Assembly (NCBI RefSeq): GCF_020742175.1
Contig: NZ_DYXM01000271.1
Coordinates: forward strand, 1 to 31,476
Length of the DNA stretch: 31,476 nucleotides
Source: Dietzia timorensis
GTDB lineage: Bacteria > Actinomycetota > Actinomycetes > Mycobacteriales > Mycobacteriaceae
Direction: 5' to 3'
Both the position numbers and the translations under genes were made by a program. Of this stretch, positions 1-7,392 are shown piece after piece (position 1 is the stretch's first letter; each line of letters begins with the position of its first letter). Under the pieces are notes generated by a model. It was not told the DNA's origin, did no database searches, and saw nothing but the letters and a program-made list of their open reading frames with translations.

Positions 1-1752
1 CCGCCGCCGAGGGCCGAGTACGCCACCGCGCGCGGCGCGCTCTTCGCACCCGGAGGGCCGCTACGTCCGCTCGACATTCTTTCGGCGGAGCTCACCAGGT
101 CCTGCGACCTGCTCGGCACGGCCGCCACGCAGGCGGCGCAGTCCGGCGTCATCCAGCAGGAAGACCTCGAACGGGAGTTGCGCGGGTTGGGGCGAACCGT
201 GCGCGCGCAGTCTGCGGCGCTGCACCTCGCGGCGACGGCGCTCGGGGAGCTCGCGGCCCATCAGCTTCGCCATGCGCGCACGCCCGAGGAGGCTGCCGCC
301 GACGCCGCCGAGCCCGAGGCCGAAACCCGCGACCGGCCGGTGCAGAGCGCGCACCCTGCGCGCGAGCTCGCCCGGGCCGCCGCGCCGCTACTCGCTTCCC
401 TGTATGACGGCGCACGGCCGTTTCCGCCCCTGCCGGCCGCGCTGCGCGAGCTCGAGCCAACCGTCCCCGGGCCCGGCGAGGCGGCGACGGCCGCTCGAGT
501 CGCGCCCTCGGCCGCCGCGCCCGCTCGCGAAGCCCTTCCCGTCCACCTGGACCTTTCCGCGCGCGACCGCGTGATCGCTGCCCTCGGCGAGCCGGAGGCC
601 ACCGGTAACCTCTCCGGGCTCGACTGGGGCACCCGAATCGCGGCGAACGCCATCGCGGTGCGTCGCGCGGCTCAGCGCGAACGGCTCGCCGGGCGCGGCG
701 GGACGATCATCATCGACCGTCTGCACGCGATGGACAGGCTGCGTCCGGACCCGGTCAGCGGCGTGCCCTCGCGTCGCCGGTTTGTCGCCTTCGACCCCAC
801 CGGGCCGGGCCGGATGATCGAACTCGTCGGCGATCCGGACGCGGCCGACGGCCTCGCGCTGTACGTCCCCGGTACCGGCACAAATCTCGAGATGAGTCAC
901 GTGAACACCGAGGTCGCCGAGCATTTCGTCGCCGCCGGCGAGGGCAGGATCGCGACGCTCGTGTTCCTCGGCGGCAATTTCCCGCAGGACATGTGGATCG
1001 AATCCGGCGACCCGGTCTTCACCCTCGCGATGGCGCCGCTGCTCGCCCGCTTCTCTCTCGATGTCCAGGCGTATATCGCCACTCTCGGGCGCGGCCAGGA
1101 CGCCGACGAAGCGGCGCGGCTGCCCGTCACCGCCATCGGGCATTCCTTCGGCGGCGCCGTCGTCGGCACCGCGGAAACACTCGGGCTGTGGGCCGACCGT
1201 GTGATGTATGTGGCCAGTCCCAGCGCGGGAATCGATGTGCGCTCGGCCTCCCAGTGGCGCAACCGGGCGCCGTCGGTCCGCCGCTATTCGATCACCGTTC
1301 CCGGCGATCCCATCGAGCTCATGCAGATCCGAAACGGTCTGCGCTATCCGGGCACGAGCAGCGCCGACATCATGGATGGCGTTCAGCGCCTGGACTCGGG
1401 ATTCTTCGACACAGGTGAGGTGATGTATGGGACACGTGGGCACGGCGGGGTTTTCGACCGCTCCTCCGACGCGTTCTGGCAGATGGCCGAGGTCATTGTC
1501 GGCGGGGAGGTCGTCCCCTTCGTCGGCCGCTCGATAGTCGCGCGCGGCACCGCGGCATGGCGCGAGTTCGACGGCCGCCTCCTACACACCGCCATCTCGC
1601 ACGTTCGCGCGCAGCTGTGGCACGGCGACGGCGATTCCGGAACCGCGGCGCGCGACGCTCCCATCGTCGTCGCGGGGCCGGGCCGGCTCGTCGACAGAAA
1701 GCTTTCGCCACAAAACCAGCGCAAGGTGGGCGGGACAGCGCCGAGCTCGTAA
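1..1752 (+). CDS. DUF1023 alpha/beta hydrolase, 5' end missing
   Basis: The reading frame is open from base 1 with no stop, so the gene enters from the left edge and 583 residues are visible. The C-terminal half is an alpha/beta hydrolase of the actinobacterial DUF1023 type. The nucleophile elbow is GHSFGG with Ser at visible residue 382, an Asp lies in PGDPIEL (about 436), and a His in RGHGG (about 481), giving a plausible triad. The first 150 residues are Ala/Arg/Glu-rich and look helical, as in DUF1023 proteins that carry an N-terminal helical (WXG100-like) region; that comparison is inference. No signal peptide can be judged without the N-terminus. An apparent TTG start at 178 is internal. 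The substrate is unknown. It ends 43 bp before the convergent CDF gene. Confidence 0.85.
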   Translation, partial: PPPRAEYATARGALFAPGGPLRPLDILSAELTRSCDLLGTAATQAAQSGVIQQEDLERELRGLGRTVRAQSAALHLAATALGELAAHQLRHARTPEEAAADAAEPEAETRDRPVQSAHPARELARAAAPLLASLYDGARPFPPLPAALRELEPTVPGPGEAATAARVAPSAAAPAREALPVHLDLSARDRVIAALGEPEATGNLSGLDWGTRIAANAIAVRRAAQRERLAGRGGTIIIDRLHAMDRLRPDPVSGVPSRRRFVAFDPTGPGRMIELVGDPDAADGLALYVPGTGTNLEMSHVNTEVAEHFVAAGEGRIATLVFLGGNFPQDMWIESGDPVFTLAMAPLLARFSLDVQAYIATLGRGQDADEAARLPVTAIGHSFGGAVVGTAETLGLWADRVMYVASPSAGIDVRSASQWRNRAPSVRRYSITVPGDPIELMQIRNGLRYPGTSSADIMDGVQRLDSGFFDTGEVMYGTRGHGGVFDRSSDAFWQMAEVIVGGEVVPFVGRSIVARGTAAWREFDGRLLHTAISHVRAQLWHGDGDSGTAARDAPIVVAGPGRLVDRKLSPQNQRKVGGTAPSS

Positions 1753-1795
1753 GAATCTCATGCCGTCACAGGACCGGCATCCGCACTCGCACCGG

Positions 1796-2686
1796 CTAGA
1801 GGTGCACGTCGTTGTAGGCGCGATCGTCTTCGATCGGTTCGATGTGCGAGGCGATGTGTGAATCGGGGAGCTTGTCGCGGATCTCGGACTCGACATTCTC
1901 GACGAGATCGTGTGCGCGTTCGACGCTCCACGAGCCGGGCACGAGGGCGTGGAATTCGACGAACCGGCGAACACCGGATTCGCGGGTGCGGAGTTCGTGG
2001 AAGTCGACCTCGCCCGAGCGGCGATAGCTGTCGAGCACCGCTTCGATGGCGGAGTTGTCCTCGTCGGACAGGGTGGCGTCCATCAGCCCCATCGCCGATT
2101 TCCGTACCAGCCCGCCGCCGACGAACAGGATGTTGATCCCGACGCCGATGGCGACGATCGGGTCGAGCGCCGACCAACCGGTTAGCCAGACGACTCCAAC
2201 TCCGACCACCACACCGATGGAGGTAATGACGTCGGTGAGCAGGTGCTTCCCGTCGGCTGTCAGCGTCACCGATCGATGTTTCCGGCCGGCGCGAATAAGC
2301 ATGGTGCCGACGATTCCGTTGATTATCGATGCGACGATGGAGACGATCAGACCGACACCGAGTTGTTCGAGCTCCTGCGGATTGAGCAGCCGTTCCACGG
2401 CAAGCACGATGATCGAGCCTGCGGCGATGAAGATCATCGCGCCCTCGACACCCGCCGAGAAATACTCGGCCTTCGAGTGACCAAACTGGTGGTCTTCGTC
2501 GGCGGGGCGTTCGGCGATCGTAATCGCGATGAGCGCGACGATCGCGGCAACGAGATTGACGAGCGATTCGGCCGCGTCGGACAGCAGACCCACCGACCCG
2601 GTAAGCCACCATGCACCTGCCTTCAGGATGATGGTCACCACCGACGCGGCCACCGAGAGCCACGCGAACTTCTTCAGAGTCGACAC
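1796..2686 (-). CDS. Cation diffusion facilitator (CDF) metal transporter
   Basis: A 296-residue protein of normal CDF length. It has six predicted membrane segments in residues 8-205, then a cytoplasmic dimerisation domain containing the typical 'ELRTRESG' stretch. CDF proteins export divalent metals by proton antiport. Landmarks that line up with E. coli FieF are DEDHQFGHSKAE (63-74) and the TM5 site HLLTD (His148, Asp152). The TM2 site is AESLVN, so the two FieF aspartates are replaced by Glu40 and Asn44. This may change metal preference, so I do not assign Zn, Fe or Mn. The start is GTG at 2686, with TAAAAT seven bases upstream and no Shine-Dalgarno, suggesting a leaderless mRNA. The flanking genes do not indicate a function. 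Confidence 0.92.
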   Translation of the reverse strand: MSTLKKFAWLSVAASVVTIILKAGAWWLTGSVGLLSDAAESLVNLVAAIVALIAITIAERPADEDHQFGHSKAEYFSAGVEGAMIFIAAGSIIVLAVERLLNPQELEQLGVGLIVSIVASIINGIVGTMLIRAGRKHRSVTLTADGKHLLTDVITSIGVVVGVGVVWLTGWSALDPIVAIGVGINILFVGGGLVRKSAMGLMDATLSDEDNSAIEAVLDSYRRSGEVDFHELRTRESGVRRFVEFHALVPGSWSVERAHDLVENVESEIRDKLPDSHIASHIEPIEDDRAYNDVHL

Positions 2687-2693
2687 GTCCGGA

Positions 2694-2699
2694 ATTTTA
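2694..2699 (-). promoter_or_regulatory. Putative -10 box of a leaderless CDF transcript
   Basis: On the minus strand TAAAAT fits the actinobacterial TANNNT -10 motif and is followed by exactly seven bases and the GTG start. Transcription would begin at or within a base of the start codon. No convincing -35 is visible. Confidence 0.5.
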
Positions 2700-2802
2700 A
2701 GCCTGTGGCGTCAGGCGGCGCACCCGCAGGTGGGTAATTCGGCCCGCAAGACAAACGCTCCGGGTCGGCACGGTTCCGGCCGAACCGGCCTCCACAAGCT
2801 GT

Positions 2803-5160
2803 CTAATTTCCTGCCCATTGCGGCATCGGCGAGGCATCCCCACTGCTTGGCGCCGGCGCGCCACCGGTCGACGCGCCGCCATTCGGTTCCGGTGCGCCAC
2901 TGGTCGCCGGGGCGCCGCTCGGCACCGGGCCACCACTCGGCGCCGGTGCGCTGCTCGGTACGGGCGCGTCGCTCGGCGCCTGCTCGGCTTCTCGCGTGTA
3001 CTCCTGCGCGATGCCCGGCGGGTGCGGCGAGTCGGCGACCATCCGGTCGAGCTCCTGCTGGGAGAAGTGGGCACGGACTGCGTAGATCCGGATCTGCCGG
3101 TCGGCGTAGATCATCTGCAGACCGGGCGCGGTGAACGCGGCGAGCATCGCCTTGTTGAACGGCTGGTAACCCCAGTGCGGCGGCGGGCTCACGTACACGT
3201 AGTTGACGTCCAGACGGTCGATCGCGTCATCGGTCCACTTGAGCCGGCCCGCGAGGTCGATGGTGTCGAGCAGCTGGTTCGTGCCGGTCTCGGTGAACGG
3301 CGGATCAAGGTAATGCCGCGAAATCGAAGGCAGCCCGTTGGTCGCATACATCCAACCGCTGCCCTCGTTGGCGTTGGTGAGAATCATCCCGTCGTACGCC
3401 TTCGGCTGTGTGGCGAGCCAATCGAACGCCCGCAGGTCGTGGGTGTCGACGAGTTTGCCGTAGCGCTGCTCGGTAGCCGCCCGTTCTGCGAAGAGCGGCG
3501 CGGACTGCGCCGACCACACAGTGGTTCCGATGACGACGACGATGAGCACCGCGTAGCGCATCGAGCCGGCGCCCCGGCCATACGGATCGGTGATCGGATC
3601 GACGAGCTTGCCCATTTGGGATACGAGCCAGTGGGCGAACGAGGCGACGCCAAGCCCGGCGCACGCGGCGACGACCACAGCGAGCACGACGCCGACGCGA
3701 CGCGGGTCGTTGTAGTAGACGCTGCCGATGAGGTGGAAAACATCGCCGACGACGTTGCCGATCGGCTGCATCGCGTTGACGCACACGACGATGAAGAACG
3801 CCCACAGCGCGAGCGCCCACACGATGCCGCGGCGGATGAGCACCAAGAACCCGAGCAGCGCAATGGCGAGGACTACCCAGCGCACGCCGAAGTCACGAAC
3901 GTGGCGCACCTGCAGCGACATCGAGTCGACCCAGGTCATCAAGCGCGAGCCGCCGGTGGTGAACGAGAACGACGAAATGTCCTCCGCATTCGCCGAGATC
4001 GACAGGAACTGCGGGACGAGCACGAGCATGCCGAGGATCGCCACCGTCGCGAGCGAGAGCAGATCCTTGAAGCGGCCGCGGGTCGGTCGCCACAACGCTT
4101 CGAAAAGCCACCAGAAAATGACGATGAGCGCCGCCGTCACCAAGCCGGAGGGGTGCAGCCCACCGACGCCGATGAGGGCGAGACCCGCGGGCAGGCACCA
4201 CGCGGGGCGTCTCGTCGAGGCGATGATGATGAGCACGACCGCGCCGACGAGGCCTGCGGACAATGCGCTGGGGGTTGCGGCGACGCGCATCTCGACGAAC
4301 GGAAGCCCCGGGAAGAGTGGGGTCATTAGCGCGGCAGCCGTGGCCGCCGTCGAGGCGAGCATGCGCCCCATACGGCGCGCGCACATCACCCACGTGAAGG
4401 AGGCGACGCCGAGCGGGAACGCGATCGCGGCGGCGCCGATCTGGACGAGATTGTATGTTTCGACGACGTTCGCGCCGGTGAGGTTGTAGACGAGCGCGGC
4501 GATCGCGTGCCAGGCGCTCGGGTAGTACATCGGAGTGTGCGACTCCTGGTTGTGCAGCAGCCCGGCGTCCTCGGGAGAGGCGATCCCCGTCTCAGCGATA
4601 AAGCGCAGGTAGTTCGCGTGCCAGTGGGCGTCCCAGCCCTGGAACACGTTGGACAGCCCGCCCGTGGTGTGGACGAGCTGGTTGAGCACGAGCGTAGCGA
4701 TGAGCCACGCAGCCACGACGACCGCGAGGAACGGTGCGAGCTTCCAGATCCACGAACGCCACCCGGTCACGTAGTCCGGATGATCGGGCACCGCGGCGCG
4801 AGGATCCTTGCGGCGCGGGGACAGTTCGTCCTCGGCCAGCACGCCCTCTTCGCGGGCGTGCCGCCTGCGCCGACGTCCGGCACCGCGGAACAGCCCGAAC
4901 CGGCGGCCTCGCCCGAGCCGCAGCGGCCCGCGCACAACAGAACCGACGAGCCACACCACCACGGCGGCGATCAGCGCGGAGATGGCGTAGCTGAGCAGGG
5001 TCCAGCGGATCTCCATCATCCCGAGCACGAAGCACGCGATCGAGACGACGCCGTAGGAGACCGGGATCGCGGCAACCAGCGCGTAACCGACGCGCATCCC
5101 GCCGAGAAGGCAGATCACGAAGCCCGGGACGACGATCAACGCCGTGAGCGTAAGCATCAC
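2803..5160 (-). CDS. DUF6541-type polytopic membrane protein with Pro/Ser tail
   Basis: A 785-residue protein with about a dozen hydrophobic segments. The first four lie before residue 90, then a basic cytoplasmic loop, then the main membrane block at about 140-540. The loop motif QGWDAHWHANYLRF with TGIASPEDAG and MYYPSAWHAIAAL is what I recognise from actinobacterial DUF6541 proteins. These resemble GT-C glycosyltransferases, so a cell-envelope sugar transfer role is an inference only. After the last membrane segment comes a predicted outside domain (about 560-720) and a low-complexity Pro/Ser/Ala/Gly tail of about 60 residues. The start is GTG at 5160 followed directly by ATG at 5157. An AGGAGA lies about 27 bases upstream, too far for a normal ribosome site, but an 18-codon upstream ORF ends five bases before the start. 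The 630-residue membrane gene lies 174 bp upstream on the same strand. Confidence 0.8.
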   Translation of the reverse strand: MMLTLTALIVVPGFVICLLGGMRVGYALVAAIPVSYGVVSIACFVLGMMEIRWTLLSYAISALIAAVVVWLVGSVVRGPLRLGRGRRFGLFRGAGRRRRRHAREEGVLAEDELSPRRKDPRAAVPDHPDYVTGWRSWIWKLAPFLAVVVAAWLIATLVLNQLVHTTGGLSNVFQGWDAHWHANYLRFIAETGIASPEDAGLLHNQESHTPMYYPSAWHAIAALVYNLTGANVVETYNLVQIGAAAIAFPLGVASFTWVMCARRMGRMLASTAATAAALMTPLFPGLPFVEMRVAATPSALSAGLVGAVVLIIIASTRRPAWCLPAGLALIGVGGLHPSGLVTAALIVIFWWLFEALWRPTRGRFKDLLSLATVAILGMLVLVPQFLSISANAEDISSFSFTTGGSRLMTWVDSMSLQVRHVRDFGVRWVVLAIALLGFLVLIRRGIVWALALWAFFIVVCVNAMQPIGNVVGDVFHLIGSVYYNDPRRVGVVLAVVVAACAGLGVASFAHWLVSQMGKLVDPITDPYGRGAGSMRYAVLIVVVIGTTVWSAQSAPLFAERAATEQRYGKLVDTHDLRAFDWLATQPKAYDGMILTNANEGSGWMYATNGLPSISRHYLDPPFTETGTNQLLDTIDLAGRLKWTDDAIDRLDVNYVYVSPPPHWGYQPFNKAMLAAFTAPGLQMIYADRQIRIYAVRAHFSQQELDRMVADSPHPPGIAQEYTREAEQAPSDAPVPSSAPAPSGGPVPSGAPATSGAPEPNGGASTGGAPAPSSGDASPMPQWAGN
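2825..2990 (-). repeat. Degenerate tandem repeat coding a PSGAP-like tail
   Basis: The 3' end of the DUF6541 gene is a GC-rich degenerate repeat. It encodes variants of P-S-G/S-A/G-P (for example PVPSSAPAPS, GPVPSGAPATS). The unit is roughly 15-18 bases and imperfect. Such tails are usually flexible and may cross the cell wall. Confidence 0.6.
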
Positions 5161-5165
5161 TGCAG

Positions 5166-5222
5166 TTACGATCGGCTTGCCCCTTTCTCCTCACCCGGCG
5201 ACGCCTCGGGGCGCCGACACAC
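5166..5222 (-). CDS. Possible leaderless 18-codon upstream ORF
   Basis: A short frame runs from GTG at 5222 to TAA at 5166 and encodes MCRRPEASPGEEKGASRS. A GATAAT box (5230-5235) sits seven bases upstream of the GTG, the spacing of a leaderless start. The stop codon lies five bases before the GTG-ATG start of the DUF6541 gene, so ribosomes could terminate and re-initiate there. The only Shine-Dalgarno-like bases (AGGAGA, then AGGGG) lie inside this short frame. It is too short to test by composition; the case rests on the promoter, start and stop arrangement. Confidence 0.4.
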   Translation of the reverse strand: MCRRPEASPGEEKGASRS

Positions 5223-5229
5223 TCCGACC

Positions 5230-5235
5230 ATTATC
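5230..5235 (-). promoter_or_regulatory. Putative -10 box upstream of the DUF6541 gene
   Basis: GATAAT on the minus strand keeps the A and final T that matter most in actinobacterial -10 boxes. The expected start of transcription falls on the GTG of the 18-codon upstream ORF. No good -35 is visible. Confidence 0.4.
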
Positions 5236-5334
5236 GCCCTTGACCCGCGCGCTGCGTCGTTCGGCCTGCGGTGTGCCGGAATGCTGCTCGGGTTAAATTC
5301 CCCTCACCGCTCCGGACGATACCGCGCCACCCCG

Positions 5335-7227
5335 TCACTTCGGGAGAAGTCCGCCGATCGGCCCGGAGGCCACGCACATGTCTCCGACCTCTCCGCTCGG
5401 GGCGACTCCGAGCGATTCCCCGTCTCCGGTGATGAGGACGGTCACCTGCCCCAACCCCGCCGTTACGGGCACCGTTTCGGCCTCCCCGCTCCCGAGGGAG
5501 AGATCGACAGTGCCGTCGGCGGAGGCGAAATAGTTGAGTTGGACGACCCATTCGCGCTCGATGAGCGGACCGTCGAGCGGGATCTGCACCGGCTCGCCAC
5601 CCGCGGGGATACGAGTTCCGCAGCCCTCTTCGGGCCCTTGCGTGATGTGGCGCAGCTCGAGCATCTCGGTCTCGCGCGGGCGCCCGTCATCCCCGAGCAG
5701 CACGGGGTCGGTCGCCCAGTTTCGGATCTCCGGGTACCCGGGAACACCGTCGACGAGCCGCGAAAGCATGTGATTCGGCGCGACCACGGGAAGGAGCACG
5801 TTGAGCGCGACCGCCTGGTCGGGCAGCGGATTGCCCTCCCCTCGCTCGACTGCAGTATCGCGGAGCCCCGCGAAGTAGTCCCGCGACGGCTGCTCGCTCC
5901 AGGACCGCGCATACGACACATGTGTGACGGCGGACGACGCGATCAGCAAGACCGCCGCCACCGCCGCGCCGATCCGCCAGGCGGGAGCACGGGTCGCGCC
6001 CGCTTGCCCGTTCGCTCCCTCCGCGCGCGCTGCCCCGGTGTCCGCTCCGGCCACGCTCCCCATCCTCGGGAACGTCGCGACGAGCGTCGCGCACAGCGCG
6101 ATGAGCACGGAGAGTTCTGAGACGTGACGCATCGTGTTCGCGACGACCGCCGCGGTTTCCGGGCCCGAGCGTGCGAAGGCCAGCGCGAGAGCCGGCGCGA
6201 TCGGGTACACCGCTACCGGCATCCACAGCCACGCTCCCGCGCCGCGGCGCAGATAGGTCCAGACGAGCACACCGGTGGCAACGACGACGCCTGCGGCGAT
6301 CGCAAGCGCATCCGGATCCGCGAACGGCGGCCCCGGATGCCAACGGTCCCACCGCCACGGGCCGCCGGCCAGCGCCGGCAGCACGACGTCGATGTAGGTG
6401 CTCTTGAGAGCCTCGCCGACCCCGGGAAGAGACGGCTCGTCCGGCGGCGTCAGGTCCTCGCTGCTCGTCGCGACGAAATAGACGACGACGCCGATCCCCG
6501 TGGCGATGATCGAGGGCACGAGCGCCCGTATCCACGCGCCTGAGCGGCCCGCGCCACGCCCGGCGAGCGCCATCGCCAGCAGCACGAGCACGCCGGCGGG
6601 CACGATGAACATCGCACGCTCGGTAAAACACCCGCCGACGACCACGGAGGCGGCGGCAACCAGCGCGTCCCGGCCGGGGTGGGCGGAGTCGCCGTGGACG
6701 GCGCGGACGAGGTGGGCGACCCCTAGCGCCAGCGCCGCGTGTAGCGGCAGCGCATTGAGCGAAGCCGCGACCCAGGTGCCGGCAGGGAGCACGAGCGGGG
6801 CGAAGCCATAGAGCGCGAGCGGGACGGCGACAGCCGCCGCGCCCACCGGCGCGCCGCGCAGCGAGGCGAGAATCCACAGCGCCCGCCCGACGGCGGCCAG
6901 CGCGACCGCGTGCAGTAGCGCCACCACGGCCACGGCCGCCGCCCAGTTCAGAGGCGCCGTGTGCGCAAGAAGCCATTCGATGAGCCACGCGCCGGGCATG
7001 ACGTGACCGTCGTGCACCCGCAGCAGCAGCGCGAACGGATTCGATTCGGCCTTCGCAGTGGCGTAGAGCGATAGGTCGTCCCAGTAGAACCAGCCGGCCG
7101 CCGTCACCACGCAGCGCACCACCCACGCGGCGACCGCGACGGCCACGCAGGCGCCGAGGGCCCTCCCGGGCAGGCGGCGGGTACGGGCGTCGGGAGGTGT
7201 GAGTGCGGAAGTTATGGCGGACTCCAT
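5335..7227 (-). CDS. Large polytopic membrane protein, GT-C-like
   Basis: A 630-residue protein. After a short N-terminal tail, hydrophobic segments run from about residue 25 to 425. The loop after the first segment carries YWDDL and then DGHVMPGAWLIEW. A paired-acid first extracytoplasmic loop is typical of GT-C polyprenyl-phosphate-sugar transferases, so that fold is a reasonable guess but unproven. The last 190 residues are hydrophilic and probably beta-rich. They contain two cysteines (in EEGCGTR and GDMCVAS) that could form a disulfide outside the membrane. It probably works in the cell envelope, perhaps with the similar-sized DUF6541 protein downstream. The start is ATG at 7227 with no clear ribosome site. 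A GATAAT box at 7284-7289 could serve as promoter. I do not recognise a specific ortholog. Confidence 0.75.
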   Translation of the reverse strand: MESAITSALTPPDARTRRLPGRALGACVAVAVAAWVVRCVVTAAGWFYWDDLSLYATAKAESNPFALLLRVHDGHVMPGAWLIEWLLAHTAPLNWAAAVAVVALLHAVALAAVGRALWILASLRGAPVGAAAVAVPLALYGFAPLVLPAGTWVAASLNALPLHAALALGVAHLVRAVHGDSAHPGRDALVAAASVVVGGCFTERAMFIVPAGVLVLLAMALAGRGAGRSGAWIRALVPSIIATGIGVVVYFVATSSEDLTPPDEPSLPGVGEALKSTYIDVVLPALAGGPWRWDRWHPGPPFADPDALAIAAGVVVATGVLVWTYLRRGAGAWLWMPVAVYPIAPALALAFARSGPETAAVVANTMRHVSELSVLIALCATLVATFPRMGSVAGADTGAARAEGANGQAGATRAPAWRIGAAVAAVLLIASSAVTHVSYARSWSEQPSRDYFAGLRDTAVERGEGNPLPDQAVALNVLLPVVAPNHMLSRLVDGVPGYPEIRNWATDPVLLGDDGRPRETEMLELRHITQGPEEGCGTRIPAGGEPVQIPLDGPLIEREWVVQLNYFASADGTVDLSLGSGEAETVPVTAGLGQVTVLITGDGESLGVAPSGEVGDMCVASGPIGGLLPK

Positions 7228-7380
7228 TCGCGGGGCGGATCGACGGGGCGTGCGCTTAGGGACTTCGCGCCGACGTTACCGCGATTATCGACCGCGACGG
7301 CTGCGCACCCTGCGTGCTTAGGCAACCATGTCCGGGTCGCCGACGCGAGTACGGGCTGGTCCCTTGTTCCTACTACTGCG

Positions 7381-7386
7381 TAGGAT
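7381..7386 (+). promoter_or_regulatory. Putative -10 box of a leaderless glpD transcript
   Basis: TAGGAT fits TANNNT and lies six bases before the glpD ATG. There is no Shine-Dalgarno in the short gap. Confidence 0.45.
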
Positions 7387-7392
7387 TTTGCC

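Noticed and set aside
2818..6120. Long plus-strand frames (2818-4329 and 4507-6120)
   Set aside because: They oppose two membrane protein genes. Their His/Arg/Asp-rich translations are the usual antisense of hydrophobic codons.
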